From: Mycolicibacterium duvalii
Lineage (GTDB): Bacteria; Actinomycetota; Actinomycetes; Mycobacteriales; Mycobacteriaceae
Assembly (NCBI RefSeq): GCF_010726645.1
Contig: NZ_AP022563.1
Location: 5,084,001 to 5,148,000 of the forward strand
Length of the DNA: 64,000 nucleotides
Direction: 5' to 3'
Each line of letters opens with the position of its first letter. Within the stretch, counting starts at the first letter, position 1. Both the position numbers and the translations under genes were made by a program. Of this stretch, positions 46,243-56,258 are shown piece by piece. The notes beneath the pieces were generated by a model that worked only from the letters and a program-made list of their open reading frames with translations, made no database searches and was not told where the DNA came from.

Positions 46243-47961
46243 GTGGTGCGGGCGCAGAGTCGTCGGATTGTCAGGCCTCTCGGCTACAGCCTCGCGTCGC
46301 TCGCGATCTGCATCGGGCTTGCGGTCGCCCCGATCGAAGGCGTCGCGTACGCCGACCCGATCGGTGCGATCAACTCGGAGTCGACGTCCGAGCGGCCGTC
46401 GACGACCACCAGCCGCGCCGACGACGGCCGGCCCGGTCGCGCCGAGACAGACGAGACGGACGAGGCGGGCGGGCCGGCGCGCCGGGCCCCGCATCGCCTT
46501 CGCGACCGCGCCGAGTCTCGCGACCGCGCCGGGTACGAACTTGACGTCGGCGTCGCCGACCTCGAGGAGCCGAACCCTCCGGGGCCCGACGATGCGGTGG
46601 CGCCGGACCCGGCGGTGACGGACGGCAAGGCCGTCGTCCTCGCCGAAGTGGTCGAGCCCGCGGTCGCCGACCGCTCGGTCCGGCGTCCGTCCGTGCGGTT
46701 GGACCGAACGACGACGCGCCCGCAGCGGAGCGTGCTACCGGCCGGGCTGCCCGCTGCCGAGGCACCGGCCCGAGGCGCGCTCGCGACGATTTCGGTCGAG
46801 CCCACCGCGGTGGCACTGGCGCCGCAGCCGCTCTCGCCGCTCGCCGAACTGCTCACGCTGCCCGCGCGTGTGGTCAACGCGGTGTTGCAGGTGCTCGACT
46901 TCACCTCGACCGCGGACCGACCGGACAGGCCCTACGGTCTCGCGCCGATCAACGACCTGATCTTCGCCGCGTTCCGGGAAGTCGAACGACTGCTGGGACT
47001 GCACCGGCCGCCCCCTCCGCAGCCGGAGGTGCCCGCGCTCACCTACACCGGGCCGACCACCCGGCCGACGCCGACGGTGGCGCAGTTCCTCAACGCTTCC
47101 GCCTCCGGTTATGTGCTCGGATCGACTCCCGGCGAGCTGATGCCGTTCACCGTCAACGGCTTTCAGCTGTCGGCGGTGAACGTCTTCTCGGGCATGGTGG
47201 CCAAGACCTGGGTCACTCCGGAGGGACAGGTCATCATCGCCTACCAAGGCACCACGGGCGGGTCGCACCTGTTGTTCAACCCGCTCATCACGATCAGCCA
47301 GGTGCTCGCCGATCTGCAGGTGGTCTTCACGCCGACCACACCTTTGACCTTCTACCACGCGCTCGCGTTCGCCGACCGGGTGCAGGCCGCCGCCGCTCTA
47401 CAGGGCTACGCCACCGACGACATCTTCGTCACGGGACACTCGCTAGGCGGGTGGCAGGCGCAGTTCGTCGCCCAGCAGAGAGGCCTGGCCGGCATCGGCT
47501 TCGAAGCCCCCGGCATGAACACCCGAACCCCCGGCAACGGCGCCGACGCGATGTTCGTCAACATCGGAACCTACGGCAGCTCCGCGCCGTACATGGCCAC
47601 GGATCTGCCTGGCCTGCAACCGTTCATGCCGCGCTACGTGCCCGGGGGCGGCAGCAAGCCGCACTTCGGTCCGATCGTGATGATCGGAGACCCCGCCGCG
47701 ATGACGCCGCTGTACAACGCGTCGGCGCTGTGGGGCCGAAGCCTGATCGGCAGCGTGATCTTCCTGTTCGACTACCTGATGAACTTCTTCCAGTACCACC
47801 TACCCCGCGTGCAGGCCTACCACCTCGACGTCACTCCCGACCCCGGCATCGTGGGGTTCCTGGGCACCGCGCGCGGGCCCGTCCACACCGGCTACGGGAC
47901 CCTGACGATCCCGCAGTTGATGAAGGCGGCGTCGGACGACGGAATCCTGTTCCGGCCCTGA
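46243..47961 (+). CDS. Exported lipase-like alpha/beta hydrolase
   Basis: 572 aa. Signal sequence (SLASLAICIGLAVAPIEGVAYA), then about 200 residues of low-complexity Ala/Pro/Thr/Arg/Asp-rich linker, then the hydrolase. Oxyanion-like AYQGTTGG and nucleophile GHSLGGW fit class 3 lipases. GTG start behind TGGAGGT. Likely secreted or cell-envelope; substrate unknown. Not part of the M. tuberculosis steroid cluster. Confidence 0.8.
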   Translation: MVRAQSRRIVRPLGYSLASLAICIGLAVAPIEGVAYADPIGAINSESTSERPSTTTSRADDGRPGRAETDETDEAGGPARRAPHRLRDRAESRDRAGYELDVGVADLEEPNPPGPDDAVAPDPAVTDGKAVVLAEVVEPAVADRSVRRPSVRLDRTTTRPQRSVLPAGLPAAEAPARGALATISVEPTAVALAPQPLSPLAELLTLPARVVNAVLQVLDFTSTADRPDRPYGLAPINDLIFAAFREVERLLGLHRPPPPQPEVPALTYTGPTTRPTPTVAQFLNASASGYVLGSTPGELMPFTVNGFQLSAVNVFSGMVAKTWVTPEGQVIIAYQGTTGGSHLLFNPLITISQVLADLQVVFTPTTPLTFYHALAFADRVQAAAALQGYATDDIFVTGHSLGGWQAQFVAQQRGLAGIGFEAPGMNTRTPGNGADAMFVNIGTYGSSAPYMATDLPGLQPFMPRYVPGGGSKPHFGPIVMIGDPAAMTPLYNASALWGRSLIGSVIFLFDYLMNFFQYHLPRVQAYHLDVTPDPGIVGFLGTARGPVHTGYGTLTIPQLMKAASDDGILFRP

Positions 47962-47975
47962 CTCCGAAGTGGACT

Positions 47976-49088
47976 TCAGTGGTCGTGCAGGATCACGCCG
48001 CGGATGTTGCGGCCCGCCCGCATGTCCTCGTAGCCCTCGTTGACCTCGGCCAGCTTGTACTCATGGGTCACGGTCTCGTCGAGCAGCAGCTTGCCCTCGC
48101 GGTAGAGCGACAGCAGGCGCGGGATGTCCGCGCGCGGGTTGGCTTCGCCGTAAAGGCTGCCCAGCAGCCGCTTCTGGAACAGCGTGAACATCATCATGCC
48201 CAGGGTCGGCTGGTTGTCCGCCATCGTCGACAGCGCCGTCATCACCACCGCGCCGCCCTTGCGGATGATGTTGGCGGCCTCTTCGAGCATCGAGCCCTCC
48301 AGCAGGCCGACGGTCAGGATCGCCGAATCGGCCATCACTCCGCGCGTCAGGTCGGCCACCAGCGCGGTCGCCTCCTCCATCGAGGTGACGAAGTGGGTGG
48401 CCCCGAACCGGAAAGCCAACTCCCGCTTGGATTCGACCGGCTCGACGACGATGATCTTCTCGGCGCCGGCCAGCCGTGCACCCTGGATGGCGCCGCTGCC
48501 GATCCCGCCCAGCCCGATGATCACGACGGTGTCGCCGGGCGCCACGTCGGCGGTGTTCACCGCGGACCCCCACCCCGTGGTGACACCGCAGCCGAGCAGA
48601 CAGGCCCGGGACAACGGAATGTCGTCGTCGATCTTGACGATCGACGCCTCGGGCACGGAACCGTATTGCGAGAAGGTCCCGACGAACGCCATCGCGCCGA
48701 CGTTCTGGCCGCGGGCCCGGCGCCGGTAGGTTCCGTCGACCTGCGTGCCTGCCATGATCAGGGCGCCGAGGTCGCACAGGTTCTGATGACCGGTCGAGCA
48801 GAACCGGCACCGGCCGCACGCGGGCAGGAACGAGGCCACTACGTGGTCGCCGGGGGCGAGGCCGATCACGCCGGGGCCCACCTCCCGGACGATTCCGGCG
48901 CCTTCGTGGCCGCCGATCAGCGGCAGCGGCGCGGGCAGATCGCCGGTGCGGATGTGCTCGTCGGAGTGGCACAGGCCGGTGGCCTCCCACGACACCAGCA
49001 CCTCGCCGTCGCCGGGCGGATCGAGGTCGATCTCCTCAACGGTCCAGTCGCCGCCGTACTCCCACAGAATTGCCGCGTTGGTCTTCAC
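47976..49088 (-). CDS. NDMA-type zinc alcohol dehydrogenase
   Basis: 370-aa zinc-dependent dehydrogenase. Catalytic zinc: Cys/His in TGLCHSDEH and GGHEGAG; structural zinc: CGRCRFCSTGHQNLC; NAD motif IIGLGGIGSGAIQGA. GLLEGSMLEEAANIIRKGG and QKRLLGSLYGEANPRADIP match the mycobacterial NDMA-dependent family with tightly bound cofactor. Oxidises an alcohol to aldehyde; substrate unknown. Confidence 0.9.
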   Translation of the reverse strand: MKTNAAILWEYGGDWTVEEIDLDPPGDGEVLVSWEATGLCHSDEHIRTGDLPAPLPLIGGHEGAGIVREVGPGVIGLAPGDHVVASFLPACGRCRFCSTGHQNLCDLGALIMAGTQVDGTYRRRARGQNVGAMAFVGTFSQYGSVPEASIVKIDDDIPLSRACLLGCGVTTGWGSAVNTADVAPGDTVVIIGLGGIGSGAIQGARLAGAEKIIVVEPVESKRELAFRFGATHFVTSMEEATALVADLTRGVMADSAILTVGLLEGSMLEEAANIIRKGGAVVMTALSTMADNQPTLGMMMFTLFQKRLLGSLYGEANPRADIPRLLSLYREGKLLLDETVTHEYKLAEVNEGYEDMRAGRNIRGVILHDH

Positions 49089-49137
49089 CCGGCCGAGTGT
49101 AGGAAGCCGGTGCGGCGACCGAGGCGATTCCGCGCGA

Positions 49138-49866
49138 TCAATGCAAGACCAGCGCCAGCCCGCCCATCGCGACCAGCCAGCTGGCGAAGCTGCCGACCAG
49201 GAAGTACTCGGTGACCTCGTCGATGCCCGTCCCCGGCGAGTCCTTGCGCTGAGCGTTGAGTTCGGGAAAGCGGATGATTCCCTTCGCCGCGACCACGGCC
49301 GATGCCAGGCCGAGCTCGCCTCCCAGCCCCAGGCCGACGATCAGCAGCCGCTCCATGGGCCCGAGGAGGCGGCCGCCCTTGAGCCGGTCCGACGGCTGGG
49401 GCTGCCCTTCCGGACGGACGGTGCCGACCGACCCGAGCACCAGGCGGACCAGCTGATTCGCTGTCACCAACTGAACAAGCACGACGGCGACGACCAGCAG
49501 CGCCCGATCCGGGTCGACGTCGGCCAGCCCGACCCAGTCCAGCCAGGATCCCAGCGCGCCACCCGCCGGTGACGCCCAGCCCGACAGCATCACCAACACC
49601 GCGGCACCGACGCCGAAGGCGGTCAGCGCGCGGCCATGGTGGATGCCGGTGCGATCCGCCCGCGCGCCCAGATGCAGCCAGGCCATCGACACCGCAGCGG
49701 CGCACCCGAGCAGGACGAGGTCCCCGCCTCGCCACAGCCCCGCGAGCGCGGCCGCCACCATCACGGTCGCCGGACCGGCCCCGACCGCCGGCCAGGTCCG
49801 CGACGTCAGCTTGCGGACGATGTCGCCGACGCCGACGGCGAGCAGGAACACCGCCAGCGCGCTCAC
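49138..49866 (-). CDS. Multi-pass membrane protein paired with SatD
   Basis: 242 aa with about six to seven hydrophobic segments; no enzyme motif. GTG start overlaps the satD stop (GTGA). The cytoplasmic loop FPELNAQRKDSPGTGIDEVTEYFLVGS is a strikingly conserved-looking polar stretch near the C-terminus. DUF3307-like by general appearance only. It forms a two-gene unit with the SatD-family gene. Confidence 0.72.
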   Translation of the reverse strand: MSALAVFLLAVGVGDIVRKLTSRTWPAVGAGPATVMVAAALAGLWRGGDLVLLGCAAAVSMAWLHLGARADRTGIHHGRALTAFGVGAAVLVMLSGWASPAGGALGSWLDWVGLADVDPDRALLVVAVVLVQLVTANQLVRLVLGSVGTVRPEGQPQPSDRLKGGRLLGPMERLLIVGLGLGGELGLASAVVAAKGIIRFPELNAQRKDSPGTGIDEVTEYFLVGSFASWLVAMGGLALVLH

Positions 49867-50510
49867 GTGACCTCTCGCAACTGGTCGGCGGCGAGCAGGA
49901 GCAGATCGAGACCGGTGCGGCCGGCGCGCTGGGACACCGCCGAAGCGCTGATCCCTTCGGACATCGCCACCTCCTTCTTCGACCGCCCCGCTCGGAGCCC
50001 CGCCAGGATCCGCAGCGCTCTGTCGTCCAGCGATCCCAGCAGATGGTCCCGACACAACAGGGCGGCGTTGACCGCGTGCGCATCCGCACCCGACGCGGAC
50101 CCGTTGCGAAAGGCGGTGCGCACGTGGGTCAGGCCGGGCTGTTGCTGAGCCTGCGCGGTCCATTCGATGGCCTCGCGCGCCGCCCACCAACCGGGGCCGT
50201 CCTGGATGCCGGACTCGTCGAGTCGTTCGATCGGACCCCATCCGATGCCGAATCGGACGTCGATCTCGGGTCCTAGGGCCAATCGCAAGGTCAGCGTGGC
50301 GTCGAGCGCGTGCCCGACCGTCGGATAGCTGCCCTGGAACTCGTCACCGACCGTCAGGGCAGGCGGCTGGGCGGCGTCGTCGGCGATGGCGGCGAGGGCC
50401 GCTGTCAGCCGCCGGTGCAGTCGCCTGCGGTCGGGATGCGCGCGCGAACTGACGACGTCACCGATGAGCGTCGCGACCGGAGATGAAGCATCTGCCTTCA
50501 ACGCCGCCAT
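49863..50510 (-). CDS. SatD-family protein with C-terminal helix-turn-helix
   Basis: 215 aa. The N-terminal region has TLIGDVVSSRAH and LTVGDEFQGSYP, resembling the SatD family (PF16264). The C-terminus KKEVAMSEGISASAVSQRAGRTG is a helix-turn-helix. Function of SatD is unclear; the DNA-binding end and the paired repeats directly upstream of the ATG suggest autoregulation. Confidence 0.75.
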   Translation of the reverse strand: MAALKADASSPVATLIGDVVSSRAHPDRRRLHRRLTAALAAIADDAAQPPALTVGDEFQGSYPTVGHALDATLTLRLALGPEIDVRFGIGWGPIERLDESGIQDGPGWWAAREAIEWTAQAQQQPGLTHVRTAFRNGSASGADAHAVNAALLCRDHLLGSLDDRALRILAGLRAGRSKKEVAMSEGISASAVSQRAGRTGLDLLLLAADQLREVT

Positions 50511-50511
50511 A

Positions 50512-50556
50512 TGAAGATAATAGCTTCAATATCAGAAAATGAAGCTCTAATCTTCA
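50512..50556. repeat. Two inverted near-palindromic 17-mers upstream of satD
   Basis: TGAAGATAATAGCTTCA (50512-50528) and TGAAGCTCTAATCTTCA (50540-50556). The second, reverse-complemented, matches the first at 15 of 17 positions, and each is itself close to palindromic. AT-rich against a GC-rich background. Starts 1 bp upstream of the satD ATG and reaches into the ipdC stop codon; a probable operator. Confidence 0.7.
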
Positions 50557-51630
50557 CTCACCGATGAAGCTGGATGCCTTCCGCAGGTGCTCGACAGCTT
50601 CGGCCACGATGGCGGGAACGAGGTCGGCGCACGAGGGCAGGTCCTCGATGATTCCGGCGACCTGCCCCGATGCGAGCACTCCGGCATCGGTGTTGCCCTC
50701 GACCAGGCCGGCCTTCAGCAACATCGGCGTGTTGGCCGCCATCACGACCTGCGACCAGGTCAGCTCCTTGCCGTGCCGCATGGCCAGGCCATCCTTGACC
50801 ATCGACTTCCAGGTCATCCCCGACATCTTCTTGAACTTCTGGGCGTTGCCCACCGCGGCGGCGAAACCCTTCAGGGGTGAGCCGCTCTCGAGCCTCTCCA
50901 CCAAGCCTGTGCGCAGCACCCGGTGTGGCATCCCGTCGACCCGGGTGGACACCACTGTGCCGTCCAGCGCGGCCTGCAGGTAGCGCTGCTTGACCGGGTC
51001 GGGCACGGTGGAGTCGCTGGTCAGCAAAAATCGGGTGCCCATGGCGACCCCGGCGGCGCCGTAGGACAGCGCCGCGGCCAGGCCGCGGCCGTCGAAGAAA
51101 CCGCCCGCGGCGATCACCGGCATCCCGGTGTCGGCCACGGCGTCGAGCACCGAGGGCAGCAGCAGCGTGGTGGCGATCGGACCGGTGTGACCGCCGCCTT
51201 CGCCGCCCTGCACGATCACCGCGTCGGCGCCCCAACTCGCGACCTTCTTGGCGTGTTTGGCCAGACCCACCGACGGGATGACCACGACGCCGGCCTCTTT
51301 GAGTTTGGCGATCAGATCCGGCTTCGGGGCCAGCGCGAACGAAGCGACTTTGACCCCCTCGGCGATCAACAGATCGACCCGTTCGTTCGCATCGCCGGCA
51401 TCGGCACGGATGTTGATCCCGAACGGTTTGTCGGTGGCGGCTTTGACCTTGGCGACGGCGGTTTTCAGCTCGTCGAGCGTCATCGTCGCCGAGGCCAGGA
51501 TGCCCAGGCCGCCGGCATTCGAGGTCGCCGACACCAGACGTGCGCCGGCCACCCACCCCATGCCGGTCTGGACCACTGGATGTTCGATACCGACCAGCTC
51601 GGTCAGGGGCGTGGTCAGGTGCGCGCTCAC
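50554..51630 (-). CDS. ipdC: IpdC, flavin-dependent oxidoreductase (nitronate monooxygenase fold)
   Basis: 358 aa, NMO-like TIM barrel: PVVQTGMGWVAGARL, VIVQGGEGGGHTG, PVIAAGGFFDG and GTRFLLTSDS bind FMN. Orthologue of Rv3553, which introduces a double bond into a ring C/D CoA intermediate. GTG start overlaps ipdB (GTGA). Confidence 0.92.
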   Translation of the reverse strand: MSAHLTTPLTELVGIEHPVVQTGMGWVAGARLVSATSNAGGLGILASATMTLDELKTAVAKVKAATDKPFGINIRADAGDANERVDLLIAEGVKVASFALAPKPDLIAKLKEAGVVVIPSVGLAKHAKKVASWGADAVIVQGGEGGGHTGPIATTLLLPSVLDAVADTGMPVIAAGGFFDGRGLAAALSYGAAGVAMGTRFLLTSDSTVPDPVKQRYLQAALDGTVVSTRVDGMPHRVLRTGLVERLESGSPLKGFAAAVGNAQKFKKMSGMTWKSMVKDGLAMRHGKELTWSQVVMAANTPMLLKAGLVEGNTDAGVLASGQVAGIIEDLPSCADLVPAIVAEAVEHLRKASSFIGE

Positions 51631-52369
51631 CGTACTTCCTTGTCGCGCAGTGACTTCGGATCGATCCGTTCGCGAAGCAGTGTCAGTTCCTCGTCCGACG
51701 GAAGCCGGGTGGTGCCGGCCTCGCCCAGGCCGTGCACCTCGAAAGAGGTGTTCTCGACGACCTGCTCGGCGGCTACCCCCGGGTGTAGCGACACCGCCCG
51801 CATCTGGTGGTCGGGGCCGTTGAAGTCGAACACCCCGAGGTTGGTCACCACCCGGTAGACGTTGAAGAAGCGGTATGCCGGGTTGGCCGGATCAACCTTG
51901 TCCCAGCCGATTCCGGATACGACGTCGACAGCGTCGCCGAACACCCGCTTGGAGTGGTTGCCGACCCAATAGCTGGTGATGTGGTTGATGGTGTTGCCCG
52001 GTGCGCCGCGCACGCCGAACATCTGCCGGGTGGGCTGCTGCAGCGGACCGAATGCCGACAGGTTCTGGTTACCGTAGCGATCGATCTGGTTGGCGCCCAT
52101 CACGACGTGGCGCCGGCCCCAGGTCAACGTCTCGAACACCCGGCCGAACGGCATCCAGCCCTCGATGGCCGCCTGGGCGCCGATGGCCGGCGTGTCGGCG
52201 ATCAGGCGCGCTTCACCGTCGGTCAACAGGATGTCGGGGGAGAAGGTCAGGCGGGCCAGCCGGGCGCCGACCGAGACGATCGTCGTCATCGGGCTGACCA
52301 TGATCTCGCCGGCGTCACGGAACAGTTCGGCGCACGCGACGGCGCACACCTCGGCGCGGGTGGGGGACG

Positions 52370-52373
<4 letters not shown>
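51627..52373 (-). CDS. ipdB: IpdB, beta subunit of COCHEA-CoA hydrolase
   Basis: 248 aa, class I CoA-transferase fold (LLTDGEARLIAD, GANQIDRYGNQNLSAFG). With IpdA hydrolytically opens the last steroid ring. ATGA overlap with ipdA. Confidence 0.93.
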
Positions 52374-53244
<871 letters not shown>

Positions 53245-53248
<4 letters not shown>

Positions 53249-54000
53249 TTCGTTCCCTTGTCGGTCCCTGCGAACGCATCCCGGTGCTCGTCGGAGACAC
53301 CGGCCAGGTTCAGCTCGAATGTGAAGCCCTGTTCCATGCGATATCTCGCGTTGACGGGCTGGACATCGATGAAGTTCAGCGCCTCCTTGGCCGCGCGGAT
53401 CACCCGGGTGTCCTTGGCTGCGATGTCGCGGGCCACCCGCAGCGCGGCCTCGTCGAGCTCGGCCCGCGGAACCACCTCGTGGACCGACCCGAAGTGATGC
53501 AGTGTGGCGGCGTCGACGGTGGCGGCGGTGAAGAACAGCCGACGCATCAGGTGCTGGGGCACCAGGCGGGACAGGTGGGTGGCCGCGCCGAGTGCGCCGC
53601 GCTCGACCTCGGGCAGACCGAACTTCGCGTCGTCGGACGCGACGATGACATCGGAGTTGCCCACCAGCCCGATACCGCCGCCGACGCAGAAGCCGTTGAC
53701 GGCAGAAACGACCGGCACCGCGCACTCATAGACGGCCCGAAACGCTTCGTAGCAGCCACGATTGGCGTCGATCAGCGCAGTGAAGCCCTCGGTGTTCTGC
53801 ATTTCCTTGATGTCCACGCCGGCATTGAAGCCCCGACCCTCGGCGCGAAGCACCACGACGTGGGTGCTCATGTCGCGGCCGGCCGCAGTGATCGCGTCGG
53901 CCAGTTCGAACCAGCCCCGGGACGGGATCGCGTTGACGGGCGGGTAGTCGACGGTGACCGCGACGATGCCCGGTTCGACGGTCTTGGTGCTGATGGTCAT
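53245..54000 (-). CDS. echA20: EchA20, crotonase-family ring hydrolase
   Basis: 251-aa enoyl-CoA hydratase-fold protein. Oxyanion residues in GRGFNAGVDIKEM and NGFCVGGGIGLV. Hydrolyses a ring of the HIP-derived diketone CoA in mycobacteria. First gene of the echA20-ipdA-ipdB-ipdC operon, under the KstR2 box at 54028. Confidence 0.94.
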
Positions 54001-54027
54001 GCGGACTCCTGAGGGGGTGGCTACCTA

Positions 54028-54041
54028 AGCAAGCACTTGCT
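54028..54041. promoter_or_regulatory. KstR2 operator (echA20 / Rv3549c-like)
   Basis: AGCAAGCACTTGCT fits AnCAAGnnCTTGnT exactly and extends as a longer palindrome AAGCAAGCACTTGCTTGG-like. In the 56-bp divergent gap. Confidence 0.92.
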
Positions 54042-54056
54042 TGGTACGCTAGCACA

Positions 54057-54845
54057 GTGACTGACGCCGTCGATAGCGCCATCAAACTGGGTCTGACCGG
54101 CCGTGTCGTGCTCGTCACCGGCGGGGTGCGGGGTGTCGGGGCAGGAATCAGCAAGGTGTTCGCCGAGCAGGGCGCCGTGGTGGTGACCTGCGCCCGCCGG
54201 GCGGTCGAGGGACTGCCTTACGAATTCCGGGCCTGCGACATCCGTGACGACGATGCGGTCAAGGCCCTCGTCGACGGCATCGCTGCCGACCACGGCCGCC
54301 TCGACGTGGTGGTGAACAACGCCGGGGGGTCGCCCTACGTGCCGGCCGCCGAGGCCTCGGCGAAATTCAGCACCAAGATCGTGGCATTGAATCTGCTTGG
54401 TGCCCTGTCGGTTTCCCAGCACGCGAATGCGGTCATGCAGAGTCAGGACGGCGGCGGTTCGATCGTCAACATCACCAGCGTCAGCGGGCGACGCCCGACG
54501 CCGGGCACCGCGGCCTACGGGGCGGCCAAAGCCGGCATGGAGAACATGACCACCACCCTGGCGGTGGAGTGGGCACCGAAGGTGCGCGTGAACTCGGTCG
54601 TGGTCGGCATGGTCGAGACCGAGCAGTCCGACCTGTTCTACGGCGACGCCGACTCGATCGCCGCCATATCGCGCAACGTTCCGCTGGGACGCCTCGCGAA
54701 GCCGGAGGACATCGGCTGGGCCGCCGCATTCCTGGCTTCGCACGCCGCTGCCTACATCAGTGGTGCATCGCTGGAGGTGCACGGCGGAGGAGAGCCGCCG
54801 CACTACCTGTCGACCACCACTGCAGACGTCAACAAGCAAGGGTGA
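54057..54845 (+). CDS. SDR oxidoreductase (Rv3549c-like)
   Basis: 262 aa. TGGVRGVGAGIS, NNAGGS and AAYGAAKAGM are SDR cofactor and catalytic motifs. KstR2-controlled by position; substrate in ring C/D breakdown not assigned. GTG start 15 bp after the operator, so the mRNA is probably leaderless. Confidence 0.9.
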   Translation: MTDAVDSAIKLGLTGRVVLVTGGVRGVGAGISKVFAEQGAVVVTCARRAVEGLPYEFRACDIRDDDAVKALVDGIAADHGRLDVVVNNAGGSPYVPAAEASAKFSTKIVALNLLGALSVSQHANAVMQSQDGGGSIVNITSVSGRRPTPGTAAYGAAKAGMENMTTTLAVEWAPKVRVNSVVVGMVETEQSDLFYGDADSIAAISRNVPLGRLAKPEDIGWAAAFLASHAAAYISGASLEVHGGGEPPHYLSTTTADVNKQG

Positions 54846-54865
54846 CTTCAGAAAGGGATCAGCAC

Positions 54866-55771
54866 ATGGGATTGCTGGACGGCCGAGTGGCGATCGTGAC
54901 GGGTGCCGGCGGCGGGATCGGTCGCGCACATGCGCTGGCCTTCGCCGCCGAGGGCGCGCGGGTGGTGGTCAACGACATCGGGGTGGGCCTGGACGGCTCG
55001 CCGGCCGGCGGCGGCAGCGCTGCGCAGGCCGTGGTCGACGAAATCGTCGCTGCGGGAGGTGAAGCCGTCACCAGCGGCGCCAACGTGGCCGACTGGGCCC
55101 AGGCCGAAGGGCTGATCCAGACCGCTGTCGACACCTTCGGTGGCCTCGACGTGCTGGTCAACAACGCCGGCATCGTGCGCGACCGGATGTTCGCCAATAC
55201 CAGCGAAGAGGAGTTCGACGCGGTCACGGCGGTGCACCTGAAGGGTCACTTCGCCACCATGAAGCACGCCGCCGCATACTGGCGGGCGCAGTCCAAAGCC
55301 GGTCAGACCGTGGATGCCCGCATCATCAACACCAGTTCCGGTGCGGGGCTGCAGGGTTCGGTCGGGCAGGCCAACTACAGTGCCGCCAAGGCCGGCATCG
55401 CCGCGCTGACGTTGGTGGGGGCAGCCGAGATGGGCCGTTACGGGGTGACCGTCAACGCCATCGCGCCCTCGGCGCGTACCCGGATGACCGAGACCGTCTT
55501 CGCCGACATGATGGCCACCCAGGGCCAGGATTTCGACGCGATGGCACCGGAGAACGTGTCGCCGCTGGTGGTCTGGCTCGGCAGCGTCGAGTCCCGCGAC
55601 GTGACCGGCCAGGTCTTCGAGGTCGAGGGCGGCAAGATCCGCGTCGCGGAGGGCTGGGCGCACGGGCCGCAGATCGACAAGGGGGCCAAGTGGGATCCCG
55701 CGGAGCTGGGTCCGGTGGTCGGTGATCTGCTGGCCAAGGCCCGCCCCCCGGTCCCGGTCTACGGCGCCTAG
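54866..55771 (+). CDS. SDR oxidoreductase (Rv3548c-like)
   Basis: 301 aa. TGAGGGIGRAHALAFA, NNAGIV, NTSSGAGLQGSVGQANYSAAKAG. Resembles the dehydrogenase part of multifunctional beta-oxidation enzymes (17-beta-HSD4 type). ATG at 54866 after AAAGGGA; co-transcribed with the preceding SDR. Confidence 0.9.
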   Translation: MGLLDGRVAIVTGAGGGIGRAHALAFAAEGARVVVNDIGVGLDGSPAGGGSAAQAVVDEIVAAGGEAVTSGANVADWAQAEGLIQTAVDTFGGLDVLVNNAGIVRDRMFANTSEEEFDAVTAVHLKGHFATMKHAAAYWRAQSKAGQTVDARIINTSSGAGLQGSVGQANYSAAKAGIAALTLVGAAEMGRYGVTVNAIAPSARTRMTETVFADMMATQGQDFDAMAPENVSPLVVWLGSVESRDVTGQVFEVEGGKIRVAEGWAHGPQIDKGAKWDPAELGPVVGDLLAKARPPVPVYGA

Positions 55772-56247
55772 CGGGGGTCGCAGATGATGATCGGGATCTT
55801 GCGGTCGGTGTAGGACCGGTAGTTCACGTAGTCGGGGTACATCGCGTCGAGCTTGGGCCAGTACTCGTCGCGCTCGGCGTCGGTGGCCTCGCGCGCGACG
55901 AGGTGGAGTTTCTCGTGCTTGGTCTGGAACACCACCGTCGGATCGGCCTTGATGTTGAGGTACCACATCGGGTGGGTGTCGCGGCCGCCTTGGGATGCGA
56001 CGAGCACGATCCGGCGGCCCTCCTGAAGGAACAGCAGCGGCACGTCGCGGGGTTCGCCGGTCTTGCGGCCGGTGGTGGTCAGGATGCCGACCTCGGAGCC
56101 GCGCAGGAACTTGTCCCCGAATCGCCCGTTGGTCTTCTTGAACAGGAAGGTCTGTGCGCGCGACATCCATTTGATGCCGAAGCCCACGGCCTTGGAGTTC
56201 AGGCTCTTGATCTGCTTGTCGGACAGCGGGCGGGAGGCTTCGGTCAC
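55768..56247 (-). CDS. ddn: F420-dependent Ddn-family nitroreductase-like protein
   Basis: 159 aa. LLTTTGRKTGEPRDVPL and SQGGRDTHPMWYLNIKADP and ATDAERDEYWPKLDAMYPDY match Rv3547 (Ddn) closely. Binds deazaflavin F420 and reduces quinones or nitro compounds; Ddn activates pretomanid. GTG start. Convergent with the Rv3548c-like gene by 4 bp. Confidence 0.92.
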   Translation of the reverse strand: MTEASRPLSDKQIKSLNSKAVGFGIKWMSRAQTFLFKKTNGRFGDKFLRGSEVGILTTTGRKTGEPRDVPLLFLQEGRRIVLVASQGGRDTHPMWYLNIKADPTVVFQTKHEKLHLVAREATDAERDEYWPKLDAMYPDYVNYRSYTDRKIPIIICDPR

Positions 56248-56258
56248 GGCGGGGACAC

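Noticed and set aside
46380..46620. Low-complexity Arg/Asp/Pro stretch as a possible repeat array
   Set aside because: No regular unit length; it is the linker of the lipase-like protein.
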